Shown here piece by piece: positions 1 through 9,063 of a DNA stretch of 64,000 bases. Location of the stretch: positions 62,001 to 126,000 of the forward strand of contig JADJSK010000014.1 of assembly GCA_016711705.1 (NCBI GenBank). Direction: 5' to 3'. The translations under genes and the position numbers were made by a program. Source of the DNA: Candidatus Brachybacter algidus (lineage in GTDB: Bacteria; Bacteroidota; Bacteroidia; Chitinophagales; Saprospiraceae). Positions within the stretch are counted from its first letter, which is position 1, and every line of letters starts with the position of its first letter. Under the pieces are notes generated by a model. It made no database searches and had not been told where the DNA came from. It saw only the letters and a program-made list of their open reading frames with translations.

Positions 1-783
1 CATTAGTGACTTATTATAGCTGAATGCATATTCTGCTGTGATGATGCTTCCTCCCTTTTCAGCTGATTCTACCACAATTAGGCCATCGGAAAGTGCAGCA
101 ATAATTCTATTTCTCATTGGAAACCTTTGACGGTCAGGGAGAATATCAGCGTATGCCTCAGTGATGAATCCTCCTCTGTAACACATCTCATGCATATATT
201 GCCTGTGTGCTGCAGGATAAATATATTTATATCCACCAGCCAAAACTCCTACAGTTGGGATATCCATATTTATACAAGCTTTATGTGCAGTGATATCGAT
301 GCCGTAAGCAAACCCACTTATAATAGCAATATTTTCATTTTTCAAATGTTCAATTAAATCTTGAGTCCATTTTATACCAAAATTTGAAGGAGACCTAGTA
401 CCTACTATGCCTAGGGTTCTGCCTGGGTTTAAATCGACTGTGCCTTTGGAAAATAGCAAGAATGGACTATCATTGAAATTTAATAACCTTTTTGGAAATA
501 ATTTGTCCGAATAGAACAATGGCGTAACATCATGTTTTTCAATGTATTTTATCTCATTTTCGACCAGATGAAATTCATTAAAATGTCTTATTTTTTCAAT
601 GATAGAGCTTCCAATACCCGGTATTTTTGAGAGAGAAGCTGATTTAGATTGGAATATATCTTTAAAACTACCAACATAACTAAGTAATGTTTTGGCATAT
701 ATATGTCCAATACCTGGAATCAAGCCTAGGGCTAAACCATAAAATACTTCTTCTTCTTTTTGTGAGAGTGGTTCGAGTGACAT
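1..783 (-). CDS. dprA: DNA processing protein DprA/Smf (partial, runs off the left edge)
   Basis: The frame is open from an ATG at 781-783 to the window edge, giving about 261 residues; the C-terminus is missing. DprA binds single-stranded DNA and loads RecA during natural transformation. Residues 14-70 form a helix-hairpin-helix-like region with two PGIG motifs. A Rossmann core follows: GIVGTRSPS near residue 127, then SGFAYGID, GVLAGG and RNRIIAALSDGLIVVE, which is the DprA/Smf family signature. It is divergently transcribed from the OMP gene at 852. The family is clear from the motifs; whether the strain is competent is not shown. Confidence 0.93.
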   Translation of the reverse strand, partial: MSLEPLSQKEEEVFYGLALGLIPGIGHIYAKTLLSYVGSFKDIFQSKSASLSKIPGIGSSIIEKIRHFNEFHLVENEIKYIEKHDVTPLFYSDKLFPKRLLNFNDSPFLLFSKGTVDLNPGRTLGIVGTRSPSNFGIKWTQDLIEHLKNENIAIISGFAYGIDITAHKACINMDIPTVGVLAGGYKYIYPAAHRQYMHEMCYRGGFITEAYADILPDRQRFPMRNRIIAALSDGLIVVESAEKGGSIITAEYAFSYNKSLM

Positions 784-821
784 GAATTGTGGGTTTGGTG
801 ATTAAAGCTCAAATTTAATCT

Positions 822-829
822 TAATTTTG
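822..829 (+). promoter_or_regulatory. Possible -7 element upstream of the 852 gene
   Basis: TAATTTTG matches the Bacteroidota -7 consensus TANNTTTG and lies 22 bp before the ATG. The nearest TTG (795-797) is 24 bp upstream, slightly long for the -33 box, so this is tentative. Confidence 0.35.
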
Positions 830-851
830 CATTTAACTGATTGTATTAACA

Positions 852-1544
852 ATGAAAATAAAATTATTTTTCTTCTTCTTATTATTTGCCTTTCGAATGT
901 CCGGGATTTATGGCCAACTAGCCATAGATGTTGGATATATGGGTAGCACTTTTTCAAGTAATAAGTTCCGACCTATTATTAAAGCGTTCAATAGTTATCT
1001 TCCTAATTCGTCTAAAGCAATGAAGAAAATGAACTACATGAATGGTCTGCATTTTTCAATAAGTTCTACACAACTACCTGTCAATATCTATGCTGAGTAC
1101 AATGGTACTTTTGTTTCTTTGAGTGGAAAACGCCTTATAAATAGCTCCAATAACCAGTATAATTATATTTTTAATTAGTCTGACAATGCAGTCGGGGCAG
1201 GTCTTCTTTCAGGCAATGCGAACATAGTTAAGGTTGGTGCCAGCCTTTTATACAATTTTGTTTCGATTAAACAATACACGACAGATAATAGTAAAAGGCT
1301 TCTTTTGAAGGGTGATAATTTTTTATCTTTTAAACCTTACTTCGACTTTCGTTTGGGTGCAGAGGAAGACAGGGTCAATGCTTCTTTGAGACTTTTCGCC
1401 AATATCCCTTTAAAGAAAACAGATATTTCAGGAATTTCTACTGCAATGGATCCTGAAAACCGTGCTGGATTGGATCAAAGTGACCTCAATCAAAAATTGA
1501 CTACTTTCGGTATCAGTTTTATCCTTCATAATAAGCGATATTGA
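852..1544 (+). pseudogene. Outer-membrane beta-barrel-like protein interrupted by an in-frame TAG
   Basis: A signal peptide (hydrophobic stretch, cleavage near YGQ) starts at 852. The frame meets TAG at 1176-1178 after 108 codons, then stays open in the same frame (beginning SDNAVGAGLLSGN) to TGA at 1542-1544. Read through, it would give about 230 residues with alternating polar/aromatic strands and a C-terminus FGISFILHNKRY, as in small Bacteroidota outer-membrane barrels. No frameshift is needed; one base explains the break. A gene start at 1305 would lack a signal peptide, so two separate genes are unlikely. Function is unknown. It lies 4 bp upstream of the DUF2279 gene and was probably co-transcribed with it. 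Confidence 0.7.
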
Positions 1545-1548
1545 GAAT

Positions 1549-2523
1549 ATGAGATATGTGAAGGAATGGTTCTTAGTTTTGTTTTTGATGATGATTTCTT
1601 TTTCAACCAAAGCCCAACTATTTAAATCTTCAGACACGCTCATCAGGACACGAGTCGCAGCGATCACAGCTACAGGCCTTACTGGATATGGTATTGGAAT
1701 GGTACTGCTGAGTAAGGCTTGGTATAAAAACAGTTTAACTTCTGATTTTCATTTTTTTAATGATAATGGTGAATGGTTACAGATAGATAAAGTCGGTCAT
1801 GTTTACAGTGCCTATACAGATAGCCGGATTGTGTATAATATGTACAAATGGGCTGGTGTAAGGGAGTCGAAGGCAGTTTGGTTGGGAATAGCCGGTGGTA
1901 CTCTTGCACAAGTGAGCCTTGAAGTGTTTGATGGTTTTTCAGATAGGTGGGGTTTCTCATGGGGCGATATGACCGCTAATTTGGCCGGTTTGGCATTATT
2001 TGGAGCTCAGCAACATATTTGGCGGGATCAGAAAATTACTTTAAAAGTATCTTCGGATTTCAGAGCGTATAGCCATATACCTATCACTGGATCACAAAGT
2101 AGTGTTGATTATTTGGATAGGAGAGCATCCGATCTGTATGGGGATGCTATTTTTGCCAGATTGTTGAAGGATTACAATGCACAGACTAATTGGTTAAGTG
2201 TCAATCCAGCCGCATTTATAAAATCTAAACCTGCCTGGTTTCCTGCGTTTGTAAATGTTGCTGTCGGATACAGTGCTGAAAATTTATATGGTGGATTTGG
2301 TAATGCATGGGAGTTTGGGAGTAATAGTTATTTCTTGAATGAAGAGGAGTATCCAAGATATCGACAATATCTATTGTCGCTGGATGTAGATTTTACAAAA
2401 ATACCTACAAGATCTCCATTTTTGAAAACGGTATTTCAAGTGCTGAACATATTCAAGGTGCCGGCACCTGCGTTGGAATATAATGGGCACAATGGATTGC
2501 AATGGCATTGGCTGTTTTTCTAG
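1549..2523 (+). CDS. DUF2279 family membrane/periplasmic protein
   Basis: A 324-residue protein with an N-terminal signal sequence (cleavage near TKAQ). It has the DUF2279 hallmarks: an early hydrophobic segment (GYGIGMVLLSKAWY), then IDKVGHVYSAYTDSR, a glycine-rich helix (WLGIAGGTLAQVSLEVFDGF) and WGFSWGDMTANLAGLALFG. The DUF2279 core spans about residues 30-160; the C-terminal half (to 324) is strand-rich and may sit in the outer membrane. No biochemical function is established for the family. The ATG at 1549 is 4 bp after the stop of the broken OMP gene, suggesting one transcript. Confidence 0.85.
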   Translation: MRYVKEWFLVLFLMMISFSTKAQLFKSSDTLIRTRVAAITATGLTGYGIGMVLLSKAWYKNSLTSDFHFFNDNGEWLQIDKVGHVYSAYTDSRIVYNMYKWAGVRESKAVWLGIAGGTLAQVSLEVFDGFSDRWGFSWGDMTANLAGLALFGAQQHIWRDQKITLKVSSDFRAYSHIPITGSQSSVDYLDRRASDLYGDAIFARLLKDYNAQTNWLSVNPAAFIKSKPAWFPAFVNVAVGYSAENLYGGFGNAWEFGSNSYFLNEEEYPRYRQYLLSLDVDFTKIPTRSPFLKTVFQVLNIFKVPAPALEYNGHNGLQWHWLFF

Positions 2524-2606
2524 GGTTTGAATTTACTGATGGATTAAATAGTGAGGAAAAATATAGCGTTAATTTGAGAATGAAAATTAATTTGAATTTA
2601 TCGAGA

Positions 2607-2876
2607 ATGTAATATTGCAATATTACGATGAAGGTTACTCTCGCGTGGATTTTGGAAGAATCAACCAGTAGTTGACCTAGTAAAAGTTATGATTGAACAC
2701 AATGAATTATGTATTAGATATTAATGCTAATGTAATATTGCAATATTACGATGAAGCTTACTCGTGTATGACTTTCATGAGAGCAAAAAGCAACCGGTTG
2801 GAATAAATATAGGTTTTTAGGATTTGGATTGAATTTTTTTTCCTTATAAAATGTAATATTGCAATATTACGATGAA
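2607..2876 (+). repeat. Triplet of the 26-bp palindromic element, locus A
   Basis: Three identical 26-bp copies lie at 2607-2632, 2730-2755 and 2851-2876. Each is AT + the perfect palindrome GTAATATTGCAATATTAC + GATGAA. Start-to-start spacing is 123 and 121 bp. The intervening DNA is only loosely similar (for example GNTTACTC just after each core, and CAACCNGT further on), so the core is much better conserved than its unit. The same 26-mer, in opposite orientation, recurs in triplets near 37 kb and 62 kb (the last two bases differ at 62 kb). It occupies the 540-bp gap between the DUF2279 gene and the gene at 3070; no ORF is visible here. Confidence 0.95.
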
Positions 2877-3014
2877 AGCTTTACTCTAGCATAGCCTTGT
2901 ACCTAATGGCCAAACTACTGTTACTACCCCTAAGCAATCTCAAATGCTATTTCAACCCTTAGGCTTTTAACTAGTAAAAACTCGTTTTCTTAAATTAAAT
3001 ACCTCTGTTGTTGG

Positions 3015-3044
3015 TTTGATGAAATTATTCTAACTTTAATTTTG
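3015..3044 (+). promoter_or_regulatory. Bacteroidota-type promoter for the 3070 gene
   Basis: TTTG at 3015-3018 and TAATTTTG at 3037-3044 are separated by 18 bp, matching the -33 TTG / -7 TANNTTTG pattern. The -7 box is 25 bp before the ATG at 3070. Confidence 0.55.
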
Positions 3045-3069
3045 TTAGAAGCATTAAATCAGATTGAAC

Positions 3070-3567
3070 ATGCGAAGGTTTATTAAGCGTTTTTTTATCA
3101 TACTATTGCTTGCAGGTGCAGGAATACTAGCTTTATTTACATTCACCAACTACAGTGATGGGGAGAGAGCCGGCAATATCACCAAATTATCTCGAAAAGG
3201 AATTTTAATTAAGACATGGGAAGGATCACTCGACATGGGCATATATCAAGGAGCAAAACCTAAGATTGGCAACGTCGAAAATACGATTTGGGATTTTTCT
3301 GTTGCGAATGCGGAAGTCGCCAGAAAGATTCAGGATGCAAATGCCCGTGGCAATAGGGTAGTGCTTCACTATGAAGAAAAATATATGAAGTTATTCTGGG
3401 TAGGCGATTCTAAATATGTCGTCACATCAATGGATGAAGTAATGGAACCTGGAACACTTAATCAAGTGCCAGCAAATGTTCCGCCACAACAGCAAGCACC
3501 GCAGAGACAGGAAGGTCTTGGTCAGCAAGCTCCTGCTGATAGGAAGGTGCAGGGGGAGAATTTGTGA
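3070..3567 (+). CDS. Small single-pass membrane protein, conserved in Bacteroidota
   Basis: A 165-residue protein starting MRRFIKRFF with one membrane helix (about residues 5-27), then a conserved-looking segment YSDGERAGNITKLSRKG and ILIKTWEGSLDMG, and a Pro/Gln-rich tail from about residue 135. Proteins with this motif set are widespread in Bacteroidota and are sometimes mislabelled 6-phosphogluconate dehydrogenase; nothing here resembles that enzyme. The upstream TTG at 3064 would add two residues, but the ATG at 3070 sits better after the promoter. Function unknown; probably anchored in the inner membrane with the domain outside. Confidence 0.75.
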   Translation: MRRFIKRFFIILLLAGAGILALFTFTNYSDGERAGNITKLSRKGILIKTWEGSLDMGIYQGAKPKIGNVENTIWDFSVANAEVARKIQDANARGNRVVLHYEEKYMKLFWVGDSKYVVTSMDEVMEPGTLNQVPANVPPQQQAPQRQEGLGQQAPADRKVQGENL

Positions 3568-3633
3568 TATAATACTATTTTAATTCAAATCCTGATGCAA
3601 TCGGTATATTCTGATTGAGAATACTTAGGATTA

Positions 3634-4221
3634 TTACTCTTGAGGTAATCCACCCTCTAAATTTGCATCTATCCATTCTTGATTTATAACCATATTATCA
3701 AAATCTTTCCATATACGTTCATCGCCTTGGCATGAATAAGTGCTGCAAACTTTGGGCCGATTGGAATATATAGAGCATTCTCCTTTTTCACCTCTGTGAC
3801 AGCAAAATCCATCCGCTTTATGGCGAATATAGTATGGGCGGCCCAAATCCCATTTTACATGACCACCCTCCACTTCTTCCTGATTTAACGGAAAAACTAA
3901 TTTGCAGCAGATCGCATTGCATATATGAAGTCTTTCTGCACAATTAACTGGTTGAAACATAGCGGCTGCTTTATCGCTTCTCAGAGCAATACCTGCGTCC
4001 ATGACATCGTTGGAGTCCATCATGTTTTTCTTAACTGACTCAATTTTTGAGTATAAAAATTTTGAAGAAAGAACGCCTTTTTCAATGAGCGCATCGTTAA
4101 TTCCGAATATAAATGCTTCCATATCATTGATTCTCCCACTAATTTTAGATAAAGTACTATGTGTAAGAAGTTGACCTCTTATCATTTGGTGTTCAATATC
4201 GTTTTTGTTTTCTTCGCTCAT
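3634..4221 (-). CDS. YkgJ-family cysteine-cluster protein
   Basis: A 195-residue cytoplasmic protein. The C-terminal half holds the cysteine cluster of the YkgJ (putative zinc or iron-chelating) family: CAERLHICNAICC near residues 94-106, GFCCHRGEKGECSIY near 138-152 and RPKVCSTYSC near 155-164. The N-terminal 80 residues are helical and charged. The metal and substrate are unknown for the family. It is the last gene of a minus-strand run: its ATG lies 10 bp after the stop of the secreted protein at 4232, which itself follows the DUF4157 metzincin by 17 bp. Co-transcription with the effector-like genes is therefore likely. Confidence 0.85.
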   Translation of the reverse strand: MSEENKNDIEHQMIRGQLLTHSTLSKISGRINDMEAFIFGINDALIEKGVLSSKFLYSKIESVKKNMMDSNDVMDAGIALRSDKAAAMFQPVNCAERLHICNAICCKLVFPLNQEEVEGGHVKWDLGRPYYIRHKADGFCCHRGEKGECSIYSNRPKVCSTYSCQGDERIWKDFDNMVINQEWIDANLEGGLPQE

Positions 4222-4231
4222 TTCTGAATAA

Positions 4232-4696
4232 TTAATTAACTAAAATCTTTTTACAATCAGGGTCATTTGGATCGAAAGGAATATTTACAAAAGAAATTTC
4301 AATTGGATCCATATTTTTAACTTTTATGGTGATTAGTGGCTTTTGCCATTTTTTTCGGAGACAACGGTTGTCCCATTTTTCTTTTAATGTATTTTTTTTT
4401 CTTGTGAAATTTTCTGACCTGTCTTGCTCTACTGCGCTATAAACACCTATAGGTAATTCAAAATAAAAACGTCCTTTTTCGTCAGTGTTAAAATTTGCAA
4501 AAGGTGGTTGCCCTTTGTATACATTTCCGATCACCAACTTAAAATATGTATCATATACAGCTTGGTGGTGAATTTGATGATTCGTGGATTCTGTAATAAT
4601 CCCTCTTACCTCTGCTTTTGTTTTAATATATTGCATAGTTTGAGCATTAAGATTTATGAATGTACATAACAAAAAGGCAAGAGCTATTATTTTCAT
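4232..4696 (-). CDS. Secreted beta-sandwich-like protein, carboxypeptidase-regulatory-like
   Basis: A 154-residue protein with a clear signal peptide (MKIIALAFLLCTFINLNAQ, cleavage after NAQ). The mature part has AEVRGIITES, then FNTDEKGRFYFELPIGVYS, a pattern typical of transthyretin/carboxypeptidase-regulatory-like folds in Bacteroidota surface proteins. No catalytic residues are evident. It sits 17 bp downstream of the DUF4157-OmpA-metzincin gene and 10 bp upstream of the YkgJ gene, so it probably shares their transcript. A role as accessory or immunity-like partner is possible but only inferred from position. Confidence 0.65.
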   Translation of the reverse strand: MKIIALAFLLCTFINLNAQTMQYIKTKAEVRGIITESTNHQIHHQAVYDTYFKLVIGNVYKGQPPFANFNTDEKGRFYFELPIGVYSAVEQDRSENFTRKKNTLKEKWDNRCLRKKWQKPLITIKVKNMDPIEISFVNIPFDPNDPDCKKILVN

Positions 4697-4713
4697 CGAC
4701 TTGATATTGATAT

Positions 4714-6729
4714 TTATCCTTTAGTAATTTGCCAATCTACTTGAGCACTTGTTTTCTCATCTGTTGCAATTTGTTTCAGTCTTGTCAAAAATAATGAATA
4801 ATGTCCGACACCTACTGTATTTCCTCTATTCATAATAGATTCGGAATTATTTTCAACTCCATGTTGTTTCACTGTGTCTTCTCCTAATCCGGCATCTCTG
4901 ATATGTTTGCTGGTTCTATTAGCTTCATCACCTTCATATTTTGGCAATGTGCCTTCGGTCCCCACGTCAGAATATTCATCTCCATAACCCATTAAGTGGC
5001 CAGTTTCGTGTGCCATTGTATGCTGATTTAAGGCAGCTCCCGTTGTATTTCGGAAGACGACTTCAACCCTTCTAAACTTCGAGCTAGCATCTGTCTTCCC
5101 AGTACCTGCTTGGGCAAAAGCAATGCCCTTACCTAATCTGTTTTCAAATTCTTTATTGACGGTTGCTGCCCTCTTCAAAGCTAGTCTTTGATTAAGAGAA
5201 GCAGAACCGGTTGAATTCGTGCGTCCTGTAACGGATATTTGCCAAGTAGGAGTGGGTGTTTCACCTTTATGGTCTTCTTTTATTTTATTGATTTGAGTTA
5301 CCATCTTGTCGATCTGTGTAATCATAGCAGGTGTAGCTATTGAACTATTATTGTCAAATTCTCCGATCTGTTCTGCCATATAATTATGTGAAGTTCCATT
5401 GTTTTGTGTGCTCCCAAATGTGCGTGAGTCATGCATTCCGCCTAATGCCCCTCCCATGTAAGAGCGAATTCTATCTGGTCCTAGTTCATCAGGCATTTTT
5501 ACAACTGTGAATTTATGATGCTCTCCCTTATCGACAAATTTTAGTTCAAAATCATTTTCTACATTGTATTTTTCGTACTCTGGGTTATCAAGTTTGAAAC
5601 TTAATTTAGAGCTTTTTGTTGGCCACACTTTGTCAATATCTGATTGATAATCTTTTTTTACTTTCTCCTTTTCTACTGCACTCCATTTTAGTTTTTCTGG
5701 ACTAGTTTTTTGTAGTTTTTCAATTGCCTTTTTCCAAGTTTTTAAACTATCTCCATCAGTACTTAGCACATGTTTTTCCTTACTTCCATCTGCTCGAGTT
5801 TCTGATCCGGAGAGAAAATCATAGGTACAATCTTGAAAGTTGATCTTAATATTCATCCATGTATTCATCCTTCCTACTGCAGGCGCAGGCCCATTTATTT
5901 TAATATCAGACGCAAATCCATTCCCTGATTGGCCTGTGTCTCCTATTATTGTGGCATTGCCTTTTACTTTTTTTAAATCCTTACCTTTTTCCGTTGGAGC
6001 ACCACTATCAGCGGACATGTCCTTTCCTGTATGCCAGGGCCATTCCCATCTTTGTATTGCATTGGAAGGAATCATGTAAGTATCAGATCGGATTTCAGGA
6101 TTTTCATTAGGATTCGATTTCCTTTGTGCCGCCTTAGCCCCCATATCATCCGCTTCCTTTTCCAATCCCTTGTCATCGTTGAGCGGCATTCCATTCACTT
6201 CATTATTAGCTTGTACCCGACCTTCTCTCTGTTGTTGTACATGGGTTAGTTCGTGCCCTAACAATTCCTGACCACTCTGAGATGATGGATCATATTGTCC
6301 GGGAGCAAAGTGGATGTCATTGCCTTGTGTATATGCCAAGGCTCCTGCATCGGTAGCGCTTTTTGAATCTGAATGAATATTGACATCTGAGAAGTCAGTT
6401 CCAAAAGAACTAGACATTTTGTTGAGAGTCTCGTCCGGCATACCTGATGCTGATGAACTCTTGAGTTGAAATACAGGTGGCTGTGCCTGACTTAATTGGT
6501 TAGGGTTATTCTTGTCTCCAGGTGGACTAGCATCACCTGTGTCATATTTATGAGTAGAGAGGCTTTCCTGTGAATTTTCAATCGAATCCTCATCTTGTTT
6601 TAATTGAGGAGGTAAATTAATTTGGTTGTTTGCCTGTAATTGAAACAGAGGTGCATTGATTGCAGAGCCTGACTGCTGATTTGTTTCAGTCGACACTTCA
6701 TTTTGCTTATTTAGATTTTCTTTTTCCAC
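4714..6729 (-). CDS. DUF4157 - OmpA-like - metzincin protein, candidate eCIS cargo or polymorphic effector
   Basis: 671 residues, no signal peptide. Residues 1-120 are a low-complexity leader rich in S/Q/N. DUF4157 follows, with NIHSDSKSATDAGALAYTQG and the zinc motif HELTHVQQQ near residue 158. A divergent middle section leads to an OmpA-C-like segment near 494-560 (VTGRTNSTGSASLNQRLALK, ending FRRVEVVF). A second zinc motif, HETGHLMGYGDEY, near 572 is HExxHxxGxxD with a Met-turn-like SIMNRG near 630, as in metzincin proteases. DUF4157 is known from eCIS-linked proteins. The intact copy guides repair of the broken paralogue at 6887-8826. No sheath, tube or baseplate genes lie in this window, so delivery is inferred. 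Confidence 0.82.
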   Translation of the reverse strand: MEKENLNKQNEVSTETNQQSGSAINAPLFQLQANNQINLPPQLKQDEDSIENSQESLSTHKYDTGDASPPGDKNNPNQLSQAQPPVFQLKSSSASGMPDETLNKMSSSFGTDFSDVNIHSDSKSATDAGALAYTQGNDIHFAPGQYDPSSQSGQELLGHELTHVQQQREGRVQANNEVNGMPLNDDKGLEKEADDMGAKAAQRKSNPNENPEIRSDTYMIPSNAIQRWEWPWHTGKDMSADSGAPTEKGKDLKKVKGNATIIGDTGQSGNGFASDIKINGPAPAVGRMNTWMNIKINFQDCTYDFLSGSETRADGSKEKHVLSTDGDSLKTWKKAIEKLQKTSPEKLKWSAVEKEKVKKDYQSDIDKVWPTKSSKLSFKLDNPEYEKYNVENDFELKFVDKGEHHKFTVVKMPDELGPDRIRSYMGGALGGMHDSRTFGSTQNNGTSHNYMAEQIGEFDNNSSIATPAMITQIDKMVTQINKIKEDHKGETPTPTWQISVTGRTNSTGSASLNQRLALKRAATVNKEFENRLGKGIAFAQAGTGKTDASSKFRRVEVVFRNTTGAALNQHTMAHETGHLMGYGDEYSDVGTEGTLPKYEGDEANRTSKHIRDAGLGEDTVKQHGVENNSESIMNRGNTVGVGHYSLFLTRLKQIATDEKTSAQVDWQITKG

Positions 6730-6886
6730 CTATATTTACTGGAATTAAGATTCATTAAATTAGTGTATTTGGAAATTATTTAGTTACTAATAATACAGAT
6801 AAGTGTAGTTGTGGAAACAATAGGTTTGCCTTGTTAGTATAAAAGAAAATCTGTAATGGTTGATTTGGCCAAGATATAATTATAAA

Positions 6887-8826
6887 TTAGGAATTGGTAA
6901 TGACCCATTTTGCTACTGGATCAACACTTGTAGAGGCGTTATTTAGTTTTTCTAAGATATAAACATAATTTCCTTTAGATACTTTTGAGCCTTTGTTCAT
7001 GACATTATCTTCATTGTTTTCAATTTTCGATTTTTCGGCTTCGTCTTCTCCAATTATTTCTTTTATTTTATCGTAGTCTTTGTTTTTCCCGCCTAGTGAT
7101 TTGTTGGAGGCTCCCTTCGTATCTTCATCTCTGTATTGGTCATCTAGCCCCATGATATGACCTGTCTCATGTGCAGCGACATTTTGTGATAATTCTTTTT
7201 CAGCTCCTGTTTTAACTGTCACTTCCACTCTTTGATATTCAGCTTCATTCTTTGCATCTTGTTGACCAAAAGCGAAAGGTTCAAATTTTATTTGGGATTT
7301 AGTTTTTTCATTTAGTCCTTTTGCCACTGTATTTGCCCTGTCATTAGAAAGCTTTTCATTGAATTTGGCAGATCCATTCTTAGATGCCCGACCAATGGCA
7401 AATCCTATTAGGTCAGGACACTTGTCTTTAAATTCGGCCTCCAGTTTTTGATTGACCCTTCCCGCTACCCTGTCAATATTAGATTCAACTGAACTATTTG
7501 GAGCCGATTGGGCATTTTCAAAAGTTCCTACCTGATCTGATAGCACTTTAACTTTTTTCTTTCTTTTTTCGTCATCACTTACATCTCTGCTGTCAAATGT
7601 GGCCTCTTCATCTCCTACAAATGATCTTAATCGGGGAAGAGAAGCAGCCATTTTTACAGAATTTATAACCTTATGAGGTGTTTCTGAACTAGCATCAGGA
7701 ATCACATTTATCTTAAAGATGGCAGCTAACTTATGCTTTTCATAATCATTATTATTTAATTCAAACATTAGCTTTGTATTCTCAGATCCCCATGTTTTTG
7801 CACCACTTGCTGATAATCGGCTATAAATTTTGTCTTCTGTGCATCACTCCATTCTTTGTCTTCTTTAGTTAGTTTGGCAGCCAATTTTTTAAATTTCTTT
7901 GGATCGTCAAATGATGCAATGGCGTCATCTTGACCCTTGGTCCTTTCTTTAAATATATCCATTGAAAAATTAATAAAGTTAATTTTGACATTTATTTTTA
8001 CCTCCATACTTCCTGAATTTGGTCCATTCACTTTTATTGAAAGATCAAAATGAGATCCAAAAGAAGCAGTATTCATCTTCAATTCCTTTTTCTTGTCTGC
8101 GGTAGTCGGATCACGTTGAATGGTATTGGATGTGACTGAATGTAATTGTTTTCGTTGAATAGCTGTGGAAGTAGAATGAAACACTCTTTGCCCTGCGAGT
8201 TCATGACCTACCTCTTTTCTTTGGCTTACCTTGCTACCCATTTCATCTGCTTCCTGCTCCAAACCCTTATCATCATTGAGTGGCAAACCATTTACTTCAT
8301 TATTGGCCTGCACGCGTCCTTCCCTTTGTTGCTGTACATGTGTCAATTCATGTCCAAGTAATTCCTGGCCACTCTGTGATGATGGATCATATTGTCCTGG
8401 AGCAAAATGAATATCATTACCTTGAGTATAAGCCAAAGCGCCCGCATCTGTGGCCCTTTTAGAATCAGAATGAATATTTACATCTGAAAAGTCAGAGCCA
8501 AAGGATGCCGACATCTTATTGAGTGTCTCATCTGGCATGCCTGATGGTGAAGAACTCTTAAGTTGAAAAACGGGAGGTGCTGCTTGAGCTAATTGGCTTG
8601 ATTGATTGTTATTTTCGGTTGGAACGGCATCACCTGTATCGTAATTAAGTGTTGAGAAATCTTCTTTAGAATTTTCTTGCTTGTCCTCATCGGTTTTTAA
8701 TTGTGTAGGATGTTGAGTGATAGATGAGATTTGCAAATTAAATGAAGGAGCATTAATAGCCGATCCAATTGCATTATTAGATTCAACCATCGCTGTATCT
8801 GTCCTTACTAGATTCTCTTTTTCCAC
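6887..8826 (-). pseudogene. DUF4157 - OmpA-like - metzincin paralogue split by a one-base frameshift (or two coupled ORFs)
   Basis: The first ORF (8826 to 7768, 352 aa) has the shared leader and DUF4157 with HELTHVQQQ. The second (7768 to 6887, 293 aa) has the OmpA-like segment (FAIGRASKNGSAKFNEKLS, ending YQRVEV) and metzincin motif HETGHIMGLDDQY with NVMNKG. Aligned to the intact neighbour at 4714-6729, they are one protein: after DYQQVVQ the homology continues in the -1 frame as KTWGSENTKLMFEL. The break falls at the five-base A-run (T-run 7795-7799 on plus). Adding one A restores about 646 residues. The ORFs touch as TAATG, so translational coupling of two polypeptides is an alternative. 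Confidence 0.78.
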
Positions 8827-9063
8827 CTTTGCATGAGGTAATTAGGTTACTTGAATTAGTGTTGGGGTGAATTTTTTAGTTCCCTAGGTTGCGAAATCAA
8901 TCAAATGACTCAATTCTTGAAGTAGAATAGCAAACATTAGTAAATTTGTGTATAGTCCAAATATGCATCCTAACTTCAATTCCTCTCAAACTAGACTTTA
9001 AATTTTTTGAGTCTCTTTCATTTTCTTTCAATTGAATATTACTTCTAAAAGGAATGCTAAGTG

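Noticed and set aside
2607..2876. CRISPR array
   Set aside because: Only three repeats, a palindromic core, ~95-bp spacers that are partly similar to each other, and no cas genes.
7786..7800. Programmed -1 frameshift in the split DUF4157 gene
   Set aside because: Direction is right, but the run has only five A bases (C AAA AAC) and no clear downstream pseudoknot; kept as a simple indel with coupling as alternative.
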